Notes: generated by a model not told the origin, from the sequence alone. DNA of 64,000 nt from Bradyrhizobium xenonodulans (GCF_027594865.1 NZ_CP089391.1:3564501-3628500); one strand, 5' to 3'; shown: positions 45,211-53,802, counted from the first letter of the stretch. Numbers and translations: made by a program.

Positions 45211-45863
45211 TGAAGCGACGCGTCGCCATCCTGATCTCCGGCCGCGGTTCCAACATGTCCGCGCTGATCAAGGCAGCAAGCGCGGCGGATTTTCCGGCGG
45301 AGATTTCGCTCGTCGTCTCGAACAAGGCCGATGCGCTCGGACTCGAGCGCGCCAAGGCGGCCGGCGTGACAACGCTGGTGATCGAGAGCAAGCCGTTCGG
45401 CAAGGATCGCGCGGGCTTCGAAAAGCTGCTGCAAGCAGCCCTCGACCAGCACGGCATCGAGCTGATCTGTCTCGGCGGCTTCATGCGCCTGTTCACGGCG
45501 GAGTTCACCAGGGCCTGGTACGGGCGGATGCTCAATATCCATCCGTCGCTGCTGCCGTCGTTCCCCGGCCTCGACCCGCACGGCCAGGCCTTGCGCGCCG
45601 GCGTCAAGCTGTCTGGCGCGACAGTCCACTTCGTGATCCCGGAAACCGATGCCGGCCCGATCGTCATGCAAGGCGCGGTTCCCGTCGGCGACCACGATAC
45701 CGGGGATACGCTGTCGGAGCGCATCCTCGAAGTCGAGCACCGCATCTATCCGGAAGCGCTTCGTCTGCTCGCGACCGGCAAGGTCCAGATCGAGGGCGAT
45801 GTGTGCAAGACGGACGGAAGCGCGGCGTCGGAGAATTTTCTGGTCGCGCCGGTGGTACGCTGA
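45210..45863 (+). CDS. purN: Phosphoribosylglycinamide formyltransferase
   Basis: Third step of purine synthesis (GAR transformylase, 10-formyl-THF dependent). The 217-residue protein has KRRVAILISGRGSNMSALIK at the N terminus and the catalytic block NIHPSLLPSFPGLDPHGQAL with GVKLSGATVHFVIPETDAGP; the Asn-His-Asp triad is intact. ATG at 45210 overlaps the stop codon of purM by one base; a GTG at 45207 is in frame one codon earlier. The gene closes the purM-purN operon. The C-terminal 25 residues extend beyond the E. coli enzyme. Confidence 0.96.
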   Translation: MKRRVAILISGRGSNMSALIKAASAADFPAEISLVVSNKADALGLERAKAAGVTTLVIESKPFGKDRAGFEKLLQAALDQHGIELICLGGFMRLFTAEFTRAWYGRMLNIHPSLLPSFPGLDPHGQALRAGVKLSGATVHFVIPETDAGPIVMQGAVPVGDHDTGDTLSERILEVEHRIYPEALRLLATGKVQIEGDVCKTDGSAASENFLVAPVVR

Positions 45864-45889
45864 AGCGGTCGCGTTCTGCCGCTCCAAAC

Positions 45890-45913
45890 AAAATCCCCCG
45901 GCAGAGCCGGGGG
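45890..45913 (-). terminator. Terminator of the cold-shock gene
   Basis: CCCCCGGC (45895-45902), loop AGA, GCCGGGGG (45906-45913). On the minus strand the stem is followed by ATTTTGTTTGG, a T-rich tail, so it terminates the minus-strand cold-shock gene. It also lies just after purN and may serve both strands. Confidence 0.8.
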
Positions 45914-45950
45914 CAACGTCATGATCTCTCGCGCGAAGCTTTGAGAGAAA

Positions 45951-46157
45951 TCAGGAGACCTTGAGGTTCTCCGCGGATGCCTTGCCGCGGTTCTCCACGA
46001 GGTCGTATTCAACCACCTGATTCTCGTTGAGGGTGGAAAGTCCGGCACGCTCGACGGCTGAGATGTGGACGAACACGTCCTTGTCGCTGCCGTTCGGCTT
46101 GATGAACCCATAGCCCTTGGTCGGGTTGAACCATTTGACGGTGCCCTTTTGCGGCAT
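45951..46157 (-). CDS. Cold-shock domain protein
   Basis: A 68-residue CspA-type RNA chaperone. KGTVKWFNPTKGYGFIKPNG contains RNP1 (KGYGFI) and DVFVHISAVERAGL contains RNP2 (VFVHI). Binds single-stranded RNA and DNA. GGAGGAG lies upstream of the ATG. The C-terminal extension and exact paralogue number are not determinable; alphaproteobacteria carry several copies. A long leader may be present in the 379-bp gap upstream, as in other csp genes. A strong terminator follows. Confidence 0.95.
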   Translation of the reverse strand: MPQKGTVKWFNPTKGYGFIKPNGSDKDVFVHISAVERAGLSTLNENQVVEYDLVENRGKASAENLKVS

Positions 46158-46536
46158 CGCTCATCTCCTCCACTAGATAAGAAAAAGACGCGGCCGCTTT
46201 TTCGCGTGCCACGCCACAAACGGGCTTCCGAAGTCTGTTCGAGTCTTAGGTCTCAATGTCGCGAAACGCACAGTCGAGCAGCCAATTCCGATTGTGTCCG
46301 ATATTGCAACATGAAAATCGCGCGATAGCAAGCCGCGCGCCGATTTCAAGGTCGGGCCGGGTGTCGCCGCTTGCTATTTGCGACCTGTGGCAGCGGAACC
46401 ACAATCGGGCGCAATAGGCTCGGCCAGGGCGCGCCAACCGGTTGACCCTCCGTGGCAGTTCAGCACAAATCGCCGCACGCGCCGCAGATCGTGTTGCATT
46501 TTTGCGCGGTGCCGCTTGGCTTCGGGATTCATCGTC
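46158..46536. other. 379-bp divergent region between the cold-shock gene and the outer-membrane gene
   Basis: Holds the cold-shock leader on the minus strand and the promoter of the plus-strand barrel gene. A plus-strand frame open from 46378 has no plausible start earlier than 46537 in terms of signal peptide position. No ncRNA or small gene is recognised. The minus-strand leader near 46158-46260 is AG-rich close to the cold-shock ATG, providing a strong ribosome-binding site (GGAGGAG). Confidence 0.4.
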
Positions 46537-47691
46537 ATGTGCTGCACCTCGCAGCCCTCCGGCACACGGCAGACGGTCGGGCTGGACCGCGTCCGCCGGA
46601 TCGCGACCGCGATCGCGATGGCGTTTGCGCTCGTGGTGATGATGTCGGCGACACCAGGCCTGGCGCAGAGCCCAACGCCAACCCCAACCCCGACGCCCAC
46701 ACCATCGCCGACTCCGGTCCCGACACCGTCCTCGACCAATTACGACCAATCGGCCGGCAACAGCGCGCTCAATCTCGGCTCGAATTTCCTGGAACGTCTC
46801 GGCAACCAGGCCTCCGGCGGCGTCAACCGGGCATTCCGCACCAACCCCGGCGGCGGCGGTGCGTCGGCGAGCACGGAAGATCCGCGCTATCGCACCTGGT
46901 TCGAGGGCTACGGCATCTCGGTGCGGACCGATGCGCAAGGCGACTTCGTCGGCGACAAGCGCAAGACCTTTGGCGGCGTCGCCGGCTTCGGCGCGCGGGT
47001 TGTGCCGGGCGTCAATCTCGGCTTCTCCGTCGACCAGAGCCACACCGACATCGACGTGCCGCTGGCGCTCCAGTCGGCGACGCTCGACCTGACGCAAATC
47101 GGCTTCAACGGCTCGGTCGACAAGGGGCCCTGGACCTGGGCGTTCGCGGTGGTGCACGGTTTCGGCAAGGTCCATTCCAGCCGGGACACTGGCCTTGGTC
47201 TTGCGACCGCGGGCTATCGCGCCGCCGTCGACGGCGCACTGACCGAGATCAGCTATTACTGGACCAAGGATCAGATGCGCATCGTGCCCAAGGGTGCGCT
47301 CGAATATGTGCGAGCGACCAGCGTCGCGTTCCAGGAGGCCGGAGGGCTCGATCCTCTCAATGTCGGCTCCACGGCACTCTCACGCGCCCGCGTGATGATC
47401 GGGGCGGAGATCGGGCGCTACTTCATCTTCGACCGGAAGATTCTGGACCTGTCGGCCTACGGCAAGTTCGTCGACAATTTCTACCAGAACCTCGGGTCGG
47501 TGCAGGTGAGCCTGGGGACCCAGAGCATCGTCGTGCCCGGCATCGGCGAGAGCCGTTACGGCATGGACGCCGGCGCCTCGGCTTCGCTCAGCCTGACCAA
47601 TACCGCGCGGCTCTACGTCAATTACGACGGCAAGTTCCGCAATGAGCTAACGTCGCACCAGGGCACGGTCGGCTTCGAATATCGCTGGTGA
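46537..47691 (+). CDS. Outer-membrane beta-barrel protein with a threonine-proline linker (autotransporter-like barrel)
   Basis: A 384-residue exported protein. A signal segment (IATAIAMAFALVVMMSATPG) is followed by a striking linker of alternating threonine/serine and proline (TPTPTPTPTPSPTPVPTP) that would hold an extended rod. The rest is a C-terminal beta-barrel of autotransporter type, made of amphipathic strands: TWFEGYGISVRTDAQGDFVG, GFGARVVPGVNLGFSVDQSH and the last strand HQGTVGFEYRW ending in an aromatic residue as needed for BAM recognition. No passenger domain precedes the barrel. The start is uncertain (46537 chosen) because the open frame extends to 46378. Function unknown. Confidence 0.75.
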   Translation: MCCTSQPSGTRQTVGLDRVRRIATAIAMAFALVVMMSATPGLAQSPTPTPTPTPTPSPTPVPTPSSTNYDQSAGNSALNLGSNFLERLGNQASGGVNRAFRTNPGGGGASASTEDPRYRTWFEGYGISVRTDAQGDFVGDKRKTFGGVAGFGARVVPGVNLGFSVDQSHTDIDVPLALQSATLDLTQIGFNGSVDKGPWTWAFAVVHGFGKVHSSRDTGLGLATAGYRAAVDGALTEISYYWTKDQMRIVPKGALEYVRATSVAFQEAGGLDPLNVGSTALSRARVMIGAEIGRYFIFDRKILDLSAYGKFVDNFYQNLGSVQVSLGTQSIVVPGIGESRYGMDAGASASLSLTNTARLYVNYDGKFRNELTSHQGTVGFEYRW

Positions 47692-47694
47692 GGC

Positions 47695-48705
47695 TTACCC
47701 CGGCGTCACGGCGACATAACCCGTGAGCCCAAAGCCTTCGCGCGCGGCCGTCATCATCGGCACCAGCGCGTTCGGATGGATGAACTCGTCGCGGAAGCAG
47801 GGATGGGTCTTGGGATCGAAGATCTTCTTCAGCCAGTCGACCACGACCTTGTGGCGCTCGGAGTCGCGGAATTCCTTGTGATAGGTGAGCCAGAGATCGG
47901 CGTGATGGCTGACGCCGAGATCGACGGCGATGAGCGGTGCGCCAAGCGCGATCGACACTGTCGGCAGGAAGCCGATGCCGGCACCGCGCTCTACCGCGTA
48001 GAGCACGCCGACGGACGAGTTGGTCTTGATCCCGACGATGCCCTCGAGCGATTTCAACCCGAGCACCCGGGCATAGGCGCCGTCGTCGACCTGCGGCGCG
48101 CTCTGCTTGATGATGCGGTGGTTCTTCAATTCAGCGAGCGTTGCCGGCACGCCGTAGAGGTTCTCGTACTCCTTGGAGACGAAAGGATAGATGTGCAGGC
48201 GGCCGAGCTTGGCGACGATCAGGTCGGGATTGGTCGGTGGCTCGAGCTGGATCGCAATGTCGGACTCGAGCCGCGCGACGTCTGCCTGCTCCATCGCGCA
48301 GCGCAAATCGACGGTGATCTTGCGATAGGTCTTCTGGAAGTCGATCAGGCGCGGCAGGATCCAGAAATTGCCCGGGCCTTCGGTCACCGCGACGCGCACG
48401 GTGCCCGCGGTGTCGCTCGACGATCGCGAAGCGCGGCGGAAGACGTTGAAGGCATGACGCTCCATGTGCGCGACGTCGGCGATCATCGCGGTACCTTCAT
48501 CGCTGAGCGTCAGCCCGCTCTGGTCGCGCAGGAACAGCTTGCAGCCGATGCTCTCCTCGAGCCGGTCGATCCGGCGCATCAAGGTGGTGGAGGTGAGTGC
48601 GAGCTCTTCGGCGGCGTTGCGGAAGCTTTTATATTTTGCGCACGCTAAAAACAGTTTCAAATCGTCCCAGGACGCGCCCAGGACTTCTTCACGGTGCTGC
48701 GTCAT
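47695..48705 (-). CDS. LysR family transcriptional regulator
   Basis: A 336-residue LysR-type regulator. The N-terminal winged helix-turn-helix is LKLFLACAKYKSFRNAAEEL, TLMRRIDRLEESIGCKLFLR and LTLSDEGTAM. The effector-binding domain follows from about residue 95. The start at 48705 (MTQHREEVLG) is chosen from the ribosome-binding region; ATG at 48735 and TTG at 48750 are also in frame. It is divergent from the plus-strand run of two GNAT-like genes and an isochorismatase-like gene, and is the natural candidate to regulate them. Confidence 0.9.
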   Translation of the reverse strand: MTQHREEVLGASWDDLKLFLACAKYKSFRNAAEELALTSTTLMRRIDRLEESIGCKLFLRDQSGLTLSDEGTAMIADVAHMERHAFNVFRRASRSSSDTAGTVRVAVTEGPGNFWILPRLIDFQKTYRKITVDLRCAMEQADVARLESDIAIQLEPPTNPDLIVAKLGRLHIYPFVSKEYENLYGVPATLAELKNHRIIKQSAPQVDDGAYARVLGLKSLEGIVGIKTNSSVGVLYAVERGAGIGFLPTVSIALGAPLIAVDLGVSHHADLWLTYHKEFRDSERHKVVVDWLKKIFDPKTHPCFRDEFIHPNALVPMMTAAREGFGLTGYVAVTPG

Positions 48706-48806
48706 CGCAGCACCCCGGTGCAATAACTGCTGCATACTCCTGATCCCCAACCGCTAAGCTCAATGTCGTAGCGGGGCACTAAAGCCTCGAACGATAGAGG
48801 CGCGAC

Positions 48807-49424
48807 ATGGCTATGGAAAGGGGCTGGTTTGCCGCAAGGCATGATTTCGATGCCTTGCCGCTCAGTCCGGACATCGATGTCCGTTGTGCGCAATTTTCCG
48901 AAATTGCCGCACTTTCCGAAATGGCGCACCGGCTGGTGCCGGGGGTGCAGATCGGAACGGATGAGCTGGCAAGATATTTCACGTTCGATCCGCAGAGCAT
49001 CCTGACGTTCAGCCGCAAGGGCCGGCTGCTCGGCGGCATGGCTTTCCTGTTTCTGAACGATCGTGGACATGATGCGCTGCTGCTCGACGAGGTCTGCCTC
49101 ACCGCGCCCGAGACGCACTATCTCGCTTCCGCGAAGGAGGACGTTGCCGCCATCTACATCTGGGCGATCGCGGCGACGGGTCGCGGCATCGCCGGTCTCG
49201 GCAAGGCCGCGGCTCATCTGCGCCAGATAAGATTTCACGGCGCCGATTGCTATGCGCAGCCGTCAACGGTGGCCGGACGCGACATCATGAAGGCGACGGG
49301 CTTTGCGCCCGTTCCCAGCTTCCAGCCCGACCTCTGGTGTTACGAGCGACCCTGGCTTCGGCAGCCGATGCGCATGCCCGGCGCCATCATCCAAGCAAGG
49401 AGTTTTGCAGATGCACGGCACTAG
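48807..49424 (+). CDS. GNAT-fold acyltransferase-like protein, function unknown
   Basis: A 205-residue protein with a GNAT-type core: a strand region SILTFSRKGRLLGGMAFLFL, then ALLLDEVCLTAPETHYLA, and the motif A analogue AATGRGIAGLGKAAAHLRQI with R-G-x-x-G-x-G, where acetyl-CoA pyrophosphate binds in the family. The end GFAPVPSFQPDLWCYERP resembles the substrate side. No close family is recalled. The 3' end overlaps the start of the next GNAT gene by 14 bp, and the LysR gene is divergent 101 bp upstream. Substrate unknown. Confidence 0.7.
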   Translation: MAMERGWFAARHDFDALPLSPDIDVRCAQFSEIAALSEMAHRLVPGVQIGTDELARYFTFDPQSILTFSRKGRLLGGMAFLFLNDRGHDALLLDEVCLTAPETHYLASAKEDVAAIYIWAIAATGRGIAGLGKAAAHLRQIRFHGADCYAQPSTVAGRDIMKATGFAPVPSFQPDLWCYERPWLRQPMRMPGAIIQARSFADARH

Positions 49425-50031
49425 GATTCCTCTCGCGAAGCCCGACTCCCGCGCCATCACCATCCGCCTCGCGCGCGATCCGAGTGATCTGATGCTGGTC
49501 ACCGCCATTCGCTCGGCGGTCTATCTGGCCGAGCAGGATTGTCCGTTCGAGGAGGAGTTCGACGGCAACGACATGGTCGCCGCGCACTTCATCGGCTATG
49601 TCGGCAACGAGCCTGCGGGCTGCCTGCGAGTACGCTTCTTCGGCGATTTCGCCAAGGTGGAGCGGCTTGCGGTGCGCCACCAATATCGGCGCTCGCGCGT
49701 CTCGTTCAAGCTGGTGCAGGCGAGCGTCGATTACGTGAAGCGCAAGGGCTTTCGCAAGATCTACGGCCAGGCGCAGGACCGGCTGGTCGATTTCTGGGCT
49801 CATTTCGGCGCCAAGCCGCTCGGCCACAACCGCAAGGTCACCTTTTCGGATTTCTCCTACACGGAAATGCTGCTGGAGATCGAGCCGGGGCCGGACGCCA
49901 TCACGCTGGACAGCGATCCCTATGTAATCATCCGTCCCGAAGGCGATTGGGACCGACCCGGCGTCCTCGACGCATCGGCGGGGCGGGCGGTGACCTCGCC
50001 GCTGCGGGACCTCGCACTCGCCGATCGCTGA
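49411..50031 (+). CDS. GNAT family N-acetyltransferase
   Basis: A 206-residue GNAT. Motif A and neighbouring helices are visible in VERLAVRHQYRRSRVSFKLV and KRKGFRKIYGQAQDRLVDFW, followed by AHFGAKPLG, the GNAT C-terminal strand-helix pattern. Earlier comes the strand NEPAGCLRVRFFGDFAKVER. ATG at 49411 has AAGGAG 8 bases upstream, inside the upstream gene. The substrate is unknown. The tandem with a second GNAT-like protein and a downstream isochorismatase-fold protein suggests a common, uncharacterised pathway. Confidence 0.85.
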   Translation: MHGTRIPLAKPDSRAITIRLARDPSDLMLVTAIRSAVYLAEQDCPFEEEFDGNDMVAAHFIGYVGNEPAGCLRVRFFGDFAKVERLAVRHQYRRSRVSFKLVQASVDYVKRKGFRKIYGQAQDRLVDFWAHFGAKPLGHNRKVTFSDFSYTEMLLEIEPGPDAITLDSDPYVIIRPEGDWDRPGVLDASAGRAVTSPLRDLALADR

Positions 50032-50056
50032 AACTGGTGCAGCTCCGCGCAAGACA

Positions 50057-50620
50057 ATGCTGGATTCCATTCAAGACGATCCGCCGATCCTGATCTGCGC
50101 GGATCTCCAGGTCGAATACCTGACCCCCGGGCGTCGCCACGTCATCCGCGATGGCGAGGCCGCCACCGCGCGCTGCCTGGAACTCCTGGCGCTGTGGCGC
50201 AGCAATCTCTGGCCGGTGATGCATCTGAAACGCATCGCGCAGGCCGCCTGGTTCAATCCGGCATCAAGGCTGACCGATTGGATCGCCGAGGCGAAGCCGC
50301 GGCCCGGCGAAATGACGTTCGAGCACCCGCTGCCATCGGCCTACAGTTCCGCGCGGTTCGTGGACTACATGTCCAATATCCGCAACGTTCGCGGTGTGCT
50401 GGCAGGCTTTTCCCTGGACGAGACCATCCTGGCCACCGCCGTCGACGGGTTTCACCGCAGTCACCGCTACCAGGTGGTCGGCGATGCCGTGGCCTGCCGG
50501 CAGCTAAGTACGGGCGATGCCGCCGCCTACAAGCATGCGGTGGTGAATGTCATCGGGAATTTTGCTACAATTCATGTCAGCGCCGAACTGATCAGAACCA
50601 GCGGCGCCGTTGCGGTGTAG
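50057..50620 (+). CDS. Isochorismatase-fold protein lacking the catalytic cysteine
   Basis: A 187-residue cysteine-hydrolase-fold protein. The catalytic aspartate is probably in ILICADLQVEYL and an Arg/Lys-bearing strand follows (WPVMHLKRIAQAAW). The family block normally reads G-x-x-T-D-x-C-V-x-x-T-A-x-D-A, with the nucleophile cysteine; here the same place reads GFSLDETILATAVDG, so threonine replaces the cysteine. The rest of the fold, including a motif YQVVGDAV, is intact. It is probably inactive as a hydrolase or has become a binding or regulatory protein. It follows the second GNAT gene by 25 bp. Confidence 0.8.
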   Translation: MLDSIQDDPPILICADLQVEYLTPGRRHVIRDGEAATARCLELLALWRSNLWPVMHLKRIAQAAWFNPASRLTDWIAEAKPRPGEMTFEHPLPSAYSSARFVDYMSNIRNVRGVLAGFSLDETILATAVDGFHRSHRYQVVGDAVACRQLSTGDAAAYKHAVVNVIGNFATIHVSAELIRTSGAVAV

Positions 50621-50649
50621 GCGGCCGCCATCGGCGGATGGGGTGAGAA

Positions 50650-50817
50650 TTGTCACGGGGAGAAGAGCTCAAGGAGCTGGCGAGCGATTTGTCGCGGGCC
50701 GCCGAGGCGGCGCGACGCCTCGGTTTGCCTACGACGGTCTATCTGCTGTCGATGGCGCTGGTGGAAGTGAGGGAGGCTGCCGCCGTACACGATGGGGATG
50801 ACGACAGCGCAGCTTGA
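50650..50817 (+). CDS. Possible 55-residue microprotein with TTG start
   Basis: Translates to (M)SRGEELKELASDLSRAAEA followed by ARRLGLPTTVYLLSMALVEV and an acidic end (HDGDDDSAA). The pattern is that of an amphipathic helix, a turn and a second helix, and the region is otherwise empty. GGTGAG lies two bases before the TTG. It lies 29 bp after the isochorismatase-like gene. Function unknown; it may be a small partner of the neighbouring proteins. Confidence 0.5.
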   Translation: MSRGEELKELASDLSRAAEAARRLGLPTTVYLLSMALVEVREAAAVHDGDDDSAA

Positions 50818-50987
50818 GAGCCTCCCGGTTTACACGCCAGCTTTACAAGCCACTTGTGTGCGGCTTTGTGCATCGCTGCTGAGCGCTTGCTGCCGACGAA
50901 TTGGCGTTGCAAGTTTTGCCTCGGCGCAATAGCCAAGTGATCACGTTGGCCGCGCCGGCGACGTGACGACCTAAGGGATCCCTGCAA

Positions 50988-52370
50988 ATGTCCATGCTGC
51001 CCAATTCGCAAGAAGCCCGCGATGTGGCCTACCAGCTCCATGCCTATACCAACGCGCGCGCCCATCAGCAGGCCGGCCCCCTGGTGATCGAGCGCGGTGA
51101 GGGTCCCTACGTGTTCGACGCGGCGGGCAAGCGCTATTTCGAGGCGATGGCGGGCCTGTGGAGCGTCGGGCTCGGCTTCAACGAAAAGCGGCTGGTCGAG
51201 GCCGCGCACAAGCAGATGCAGGCGCTGCCGTTCTACCACACCTTCTCCGCCAAATCGCACGGGCCCTCGATCGACCTCGCCGAGAAGCTGGTCGCGCTCG
51301 CGCCTGTGCCGATGAGCAAGGTGTTCTTCACCAATTCCGGGTCGGAAGCGAACGACACGGTGCTGAAGCTGATCGCCTACCGCTCCAATTCGCTCGGCCA
51401 GCCGCAGCGCAAGAAGATCATCAGCCGCATGCGCGCCTATCACGGCGTCACCATCGCCTCCGCCAGCCTCACGGGCCTGCCGAACAATCACCGCTCGTTC
51501 GACCTGCCGCTGCCCAACATCCTGCACACCGGCTCGCCGCATTTCTACAAGGACGGCGCGCCAGGGGAGAGCGAGGAGGCGTTCGCGACGCGGCGGGCCG
51601 AGGAGCTCGACGCGCTGATCCAGAAGGAGGGGCCGGAGACGATCGCGGCCTTCTTCGGCGAGCCGGTGATGGGGGCGGGCGGCGTGATCGTGCCGCCGGC
51701 GACCTATTGGGACAAGATCCAGAAGGTCCTGAACAAGTACGACATCCTGCTGGTCGCCGACGAAGTGATTTGCGGCTTCGGCCGCACCGGCAAGATGTTC
51801 GGCTGCGAGACCTATGGCATCAAGCCCGACGTGATGGTGGTCTCCAAGCAGATCACCTCGAGCTATTTCCCGTTCTCGGCGATCCTGATGAACGACAAGA
51901 TGTTCGAGCCGATCGCCGACGAGAGCAACAAGATCGGCGTGCTTGGCCACGGCTTCACCGCGGGCGGCCATCCGGTCGGCTCGGCCGTCGCGCTGGAAAA
52001 CCTCAAGATCATCGAGGAGCGCGGCCTGGTCGCGCATGCCGCCGAGCTCGGCGGCTACATGCAGGGCCGCTTGCGCGAGCTCACCAGCCATCCGCTGGTC
52101 GGGGAGGTCCGCGGCGTCGGCATGATCGCGGCGATCGAGCTCGTGCTCGACAAGGGTCGCAAGACGGCAGCGGCGACGCCCGGTGCCGTCGGCGGTATCG
52201 CCAGCCGCATGCTCCAGGAGCGCGGCGTGATCTCCCGCAACATGCTGGACGCCATCGCCATCTGCCCGCCGATGATCGTCACCAAGGCCCAGATCGACGA
52301 GCTGGTCGCTGCGATTTCGGGCGTGCTGGATGACATGAAGGTGGAAGTGGCGAAGCTGACGCCGGCGTAA
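50988..52370 (+). CDS. Class III aminotransferase (aspartate aminotransferase family, omega-aminotransferase type)
   Basis: A 460-residue PLP-dependent aminotransferase. Characteristic blocks are LWSVGLGFNEKRLVEAAHKQ, FFTNSGSEANDTVLKLIAYR, the active-site aspartate region LLVADEVICGFGRTGKMFGC and VVSKQITSSYFPFSAI, where the lysine forms the Schiff base. The layout fits omega-amino acid:pyruvate or taurine/putrescine-type aminotransferases; the precise amine is not fixed. The start at 50988 is well placed after a 170-bp gap. It may belong to the same pathway as the two GNAT genes upstream, since aminotransferases and N-acyltransferases often act in one route. Confidence 0.93.
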   Translation: MSMLPNSQEARDVAYQLHAYTNARAHQQAGPLVIERGEGPYVFDAAGKRYFEAMAGLWSVGLGFNEKRLVEAAHKQMQALPFYHTFSAKSHGPSIDLAEKLVALAPVPMSKVFFTNSGSEANDTVLKLIAYRSNSLGQPQRKKIISRMRAYHGVTIASASLTGLPNNHRSFDLPLPNILHTGSPHFYKDGAPGESEEAFATRRAEELDALIQKEGPETIAAFFGEPVMGAGGVIVPPATYWDKIQKVLNKYDILLVADEVICGFGRTGKMFGCETYGIKPDVMVVSKQITSSYFPFSAILMNDKMFEPIADESNKIGVLGHGFTAGGHPVGSAVALENLKIIEERGLVAHAAELGGYMQGRLRELTSHPLVGEVRGVGMIAAIELVLDKGRKTAAATPGAVGGIASRMLQERGVISRNMLDAIAICPPMIVTKAQIDELVAAISGVLDDMKVEVAKLTPA

Positions 52371-52404
52371 GGAGCTCTCGCTTTGCCTGGCGATCGGTCT
52401 AACT

Positions 52405-52530
52405 CCGTCGCCCTGAGGCGGCCGCTTCTACAGCGGCCCTCGAAGGGTGACGGCCCGGCGGAGGCCGCGGGGCCGTTCATCCTTCGAGGCTCGCCACGCT
52501 ACGCGTAGCTCGCACCTCCAGGATGACGGT
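52405..52530. repeat. Two REP-type palindromic units downstream of the aminotransferase gene
   Basis: Unit 1 (about 52405-52453) begins CCGTCGCCCTGAGG and ends CCTCGAAGGGTGACGG, with an inner stem GGCCGC/GCGGCC at 52420-52438. Unit 2 (about 52474-52528) begins TTCATCCTTCGAGG and ends CCTCCAGGATGACGG. Both share the ATCCT...GATGAC-type ends that mark intergenic repeats of Bradyrhizobium. The two lie between convergent genes and may act as terminators for both. Confidence 0.75.
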
Positions 52531-52537
52531 TTAGCAA

Positions 52538-53686
52538 TTACGCCCGCTGAACCCCGATCACGCGGCCTTTCTCGATCGCGAGCGCCAGCTCACCGCGCTT
52601 GAGCTTCAAGGCGGCATCGCCGAACAGCTCGCGTCGCCAGCCGCGCAAAGCGGGGACGTCGGCCTCGTCGTCGGCTGCGATCTCCTCGAGATCGTCGACG
52701 GTGGCGATCACCTTGCTGGCGACCGCATGACGTTCCGCCGTCATGCGCAGCAGCACCTTCAACAGCTCGACGGTCGCGGCGCCATTGTTGTTGTTGCGCG
52801 GCTTCTCCAGCTTCGGCAGCGTCGAGAAATCCCGCGCCAGGCCGCGCTCGACCGCGGCGACGATATCCGCGCCCCATTTGGATTTCTCAAACCCCTTCGG
52901 CACGGAGCGCAGGTTTGCGAGCTTCTCCAGCGTGTTCGGCGCGTGGGTGGCGATGTCGCTGACGGCCTCGTCGCGCAGCACGCGGCCGCGCGGCACGTCG
53001 CGGCTCTGCGCTTCCTGCTCGCGCCAGGCGGCGACCTCCATCAGGACGGCGAGGTCCTTCGGCTTGCGCACCCGCGTCTTGAGCCGTTCCCAGGCCCGCT
53101 CGGGGTGGAAGTCGTAGGTGCGGGGCGAGGTCAGAACCTCCATCTCGATCGAGACCCATTCGCTGCGGCGCCGCTTCTTGAGATCGGCATCGAGCGCGGC
53201 GAACACGTCGCGCAAATGCGTGACGTCGGACACTGCGTAATGCATCTGCTCCTTGGTCAGCGGCCGCCGCGACCAGTCGGTGAAGCGGTGGGTCTTGTCC
53301 GGGCGGTGGCCGGTGACCTTCTCGACCAGCGCGTCATAGGCGATGCTGTCGCCATAGCCGAGCACCATGGCCGCGACCTGGGTGTCGAACACCGGGTGCG
53401 GGATGATATTGGCCTGGTGCCAGATGATTTCGATGTCCTGGCGGGCGGCGTGAAAGACCTTCAGCACGCTCTCGTTGCCCATCAGCTCGAAGAACGGCTT
53501 GAGGTCAATGCCTGCGGCCAGGGTGTCGATGACGATCGCTTCCTCGGGGCTGGCCATCTGCACCACGCACAGCAGCGGGTAATAGGTGGTTTCGCGCAGG
53601 AACTCGGTATCGACGGTAATGACGGGGTGCTTGGCCAGCCGGCTGCAGGCAGCCGCGAGGTCAGCGGTGGTGGTAATCAAATCCAT
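52538..53686 (-). CDS. rnd: Ribonuclease D
   Basis: A 3'-5' exoribonuclease that trims tRNA precursors. The 382-residue protein has the DEDD exonuclease residues: [18 protein letters not shown] (Asp, Glu), [16 protein letters not shown] and [13 protein letters not shown] (final Asp with Tyr), then an HRDC domain in the C-terminal half ([20 protein letters not shown]). Start at 53686 ([18 protein letters not shown]). Convergent with the aminotransferase gene across the REP elements. Confidence 0.96.
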   Translation of the reverse strand: MDLITTTADLAAACSRLAKHPVITVDTEFLRETTYYPLLCVVQMASPEEAIVIDTLAAGIDLKPFFELMGNESVLKVFHAARQDIEIIWHQANIIPHPVFDTQVAAMVLGYGDSIAYDALVEKVTGHRPDKTHRFTDWSRRPLTKEQMHYAVSDVTHLRDVFAALDADLKKRRRSEWVSIEMEVLTSPRTYDFHPERAWERLKTRVRKPKDLAVLMEVAAWREQEAQSRDVPRGRVLRDEAVSDIATHAPNTLEKLANLRSVPKGFEKSKWGADIVAAVERGLARDFSTLPKLEKPRNNNNGAATVELLKVLLRMTAERHAVASKVIATVDDLEEIAADDEADVPALRGWRRELFGDAALKLKRGELALAIEKGRVIGVQRA

Positions 53687-53802
53687 GAACGGCCCATGAC
53701 GAGATCATCAGCCGTTCTGCCGAAAGCGCTGTGATGTCAAGGGGCTTGGAGCGAATTCGAGCCTTGCATTTGGGCCGGAATCGCGTGCGAAGGCCAAAAT
53801 TC

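Noticed and set aside
46378..46536. N-terminal extension of the outer-membrane barrel protein
   Set aside because: The added residues are Arg/Cys-rich and precede the signal peptide; a signal peptide should lie near the N terminus, so the shorter start is used.
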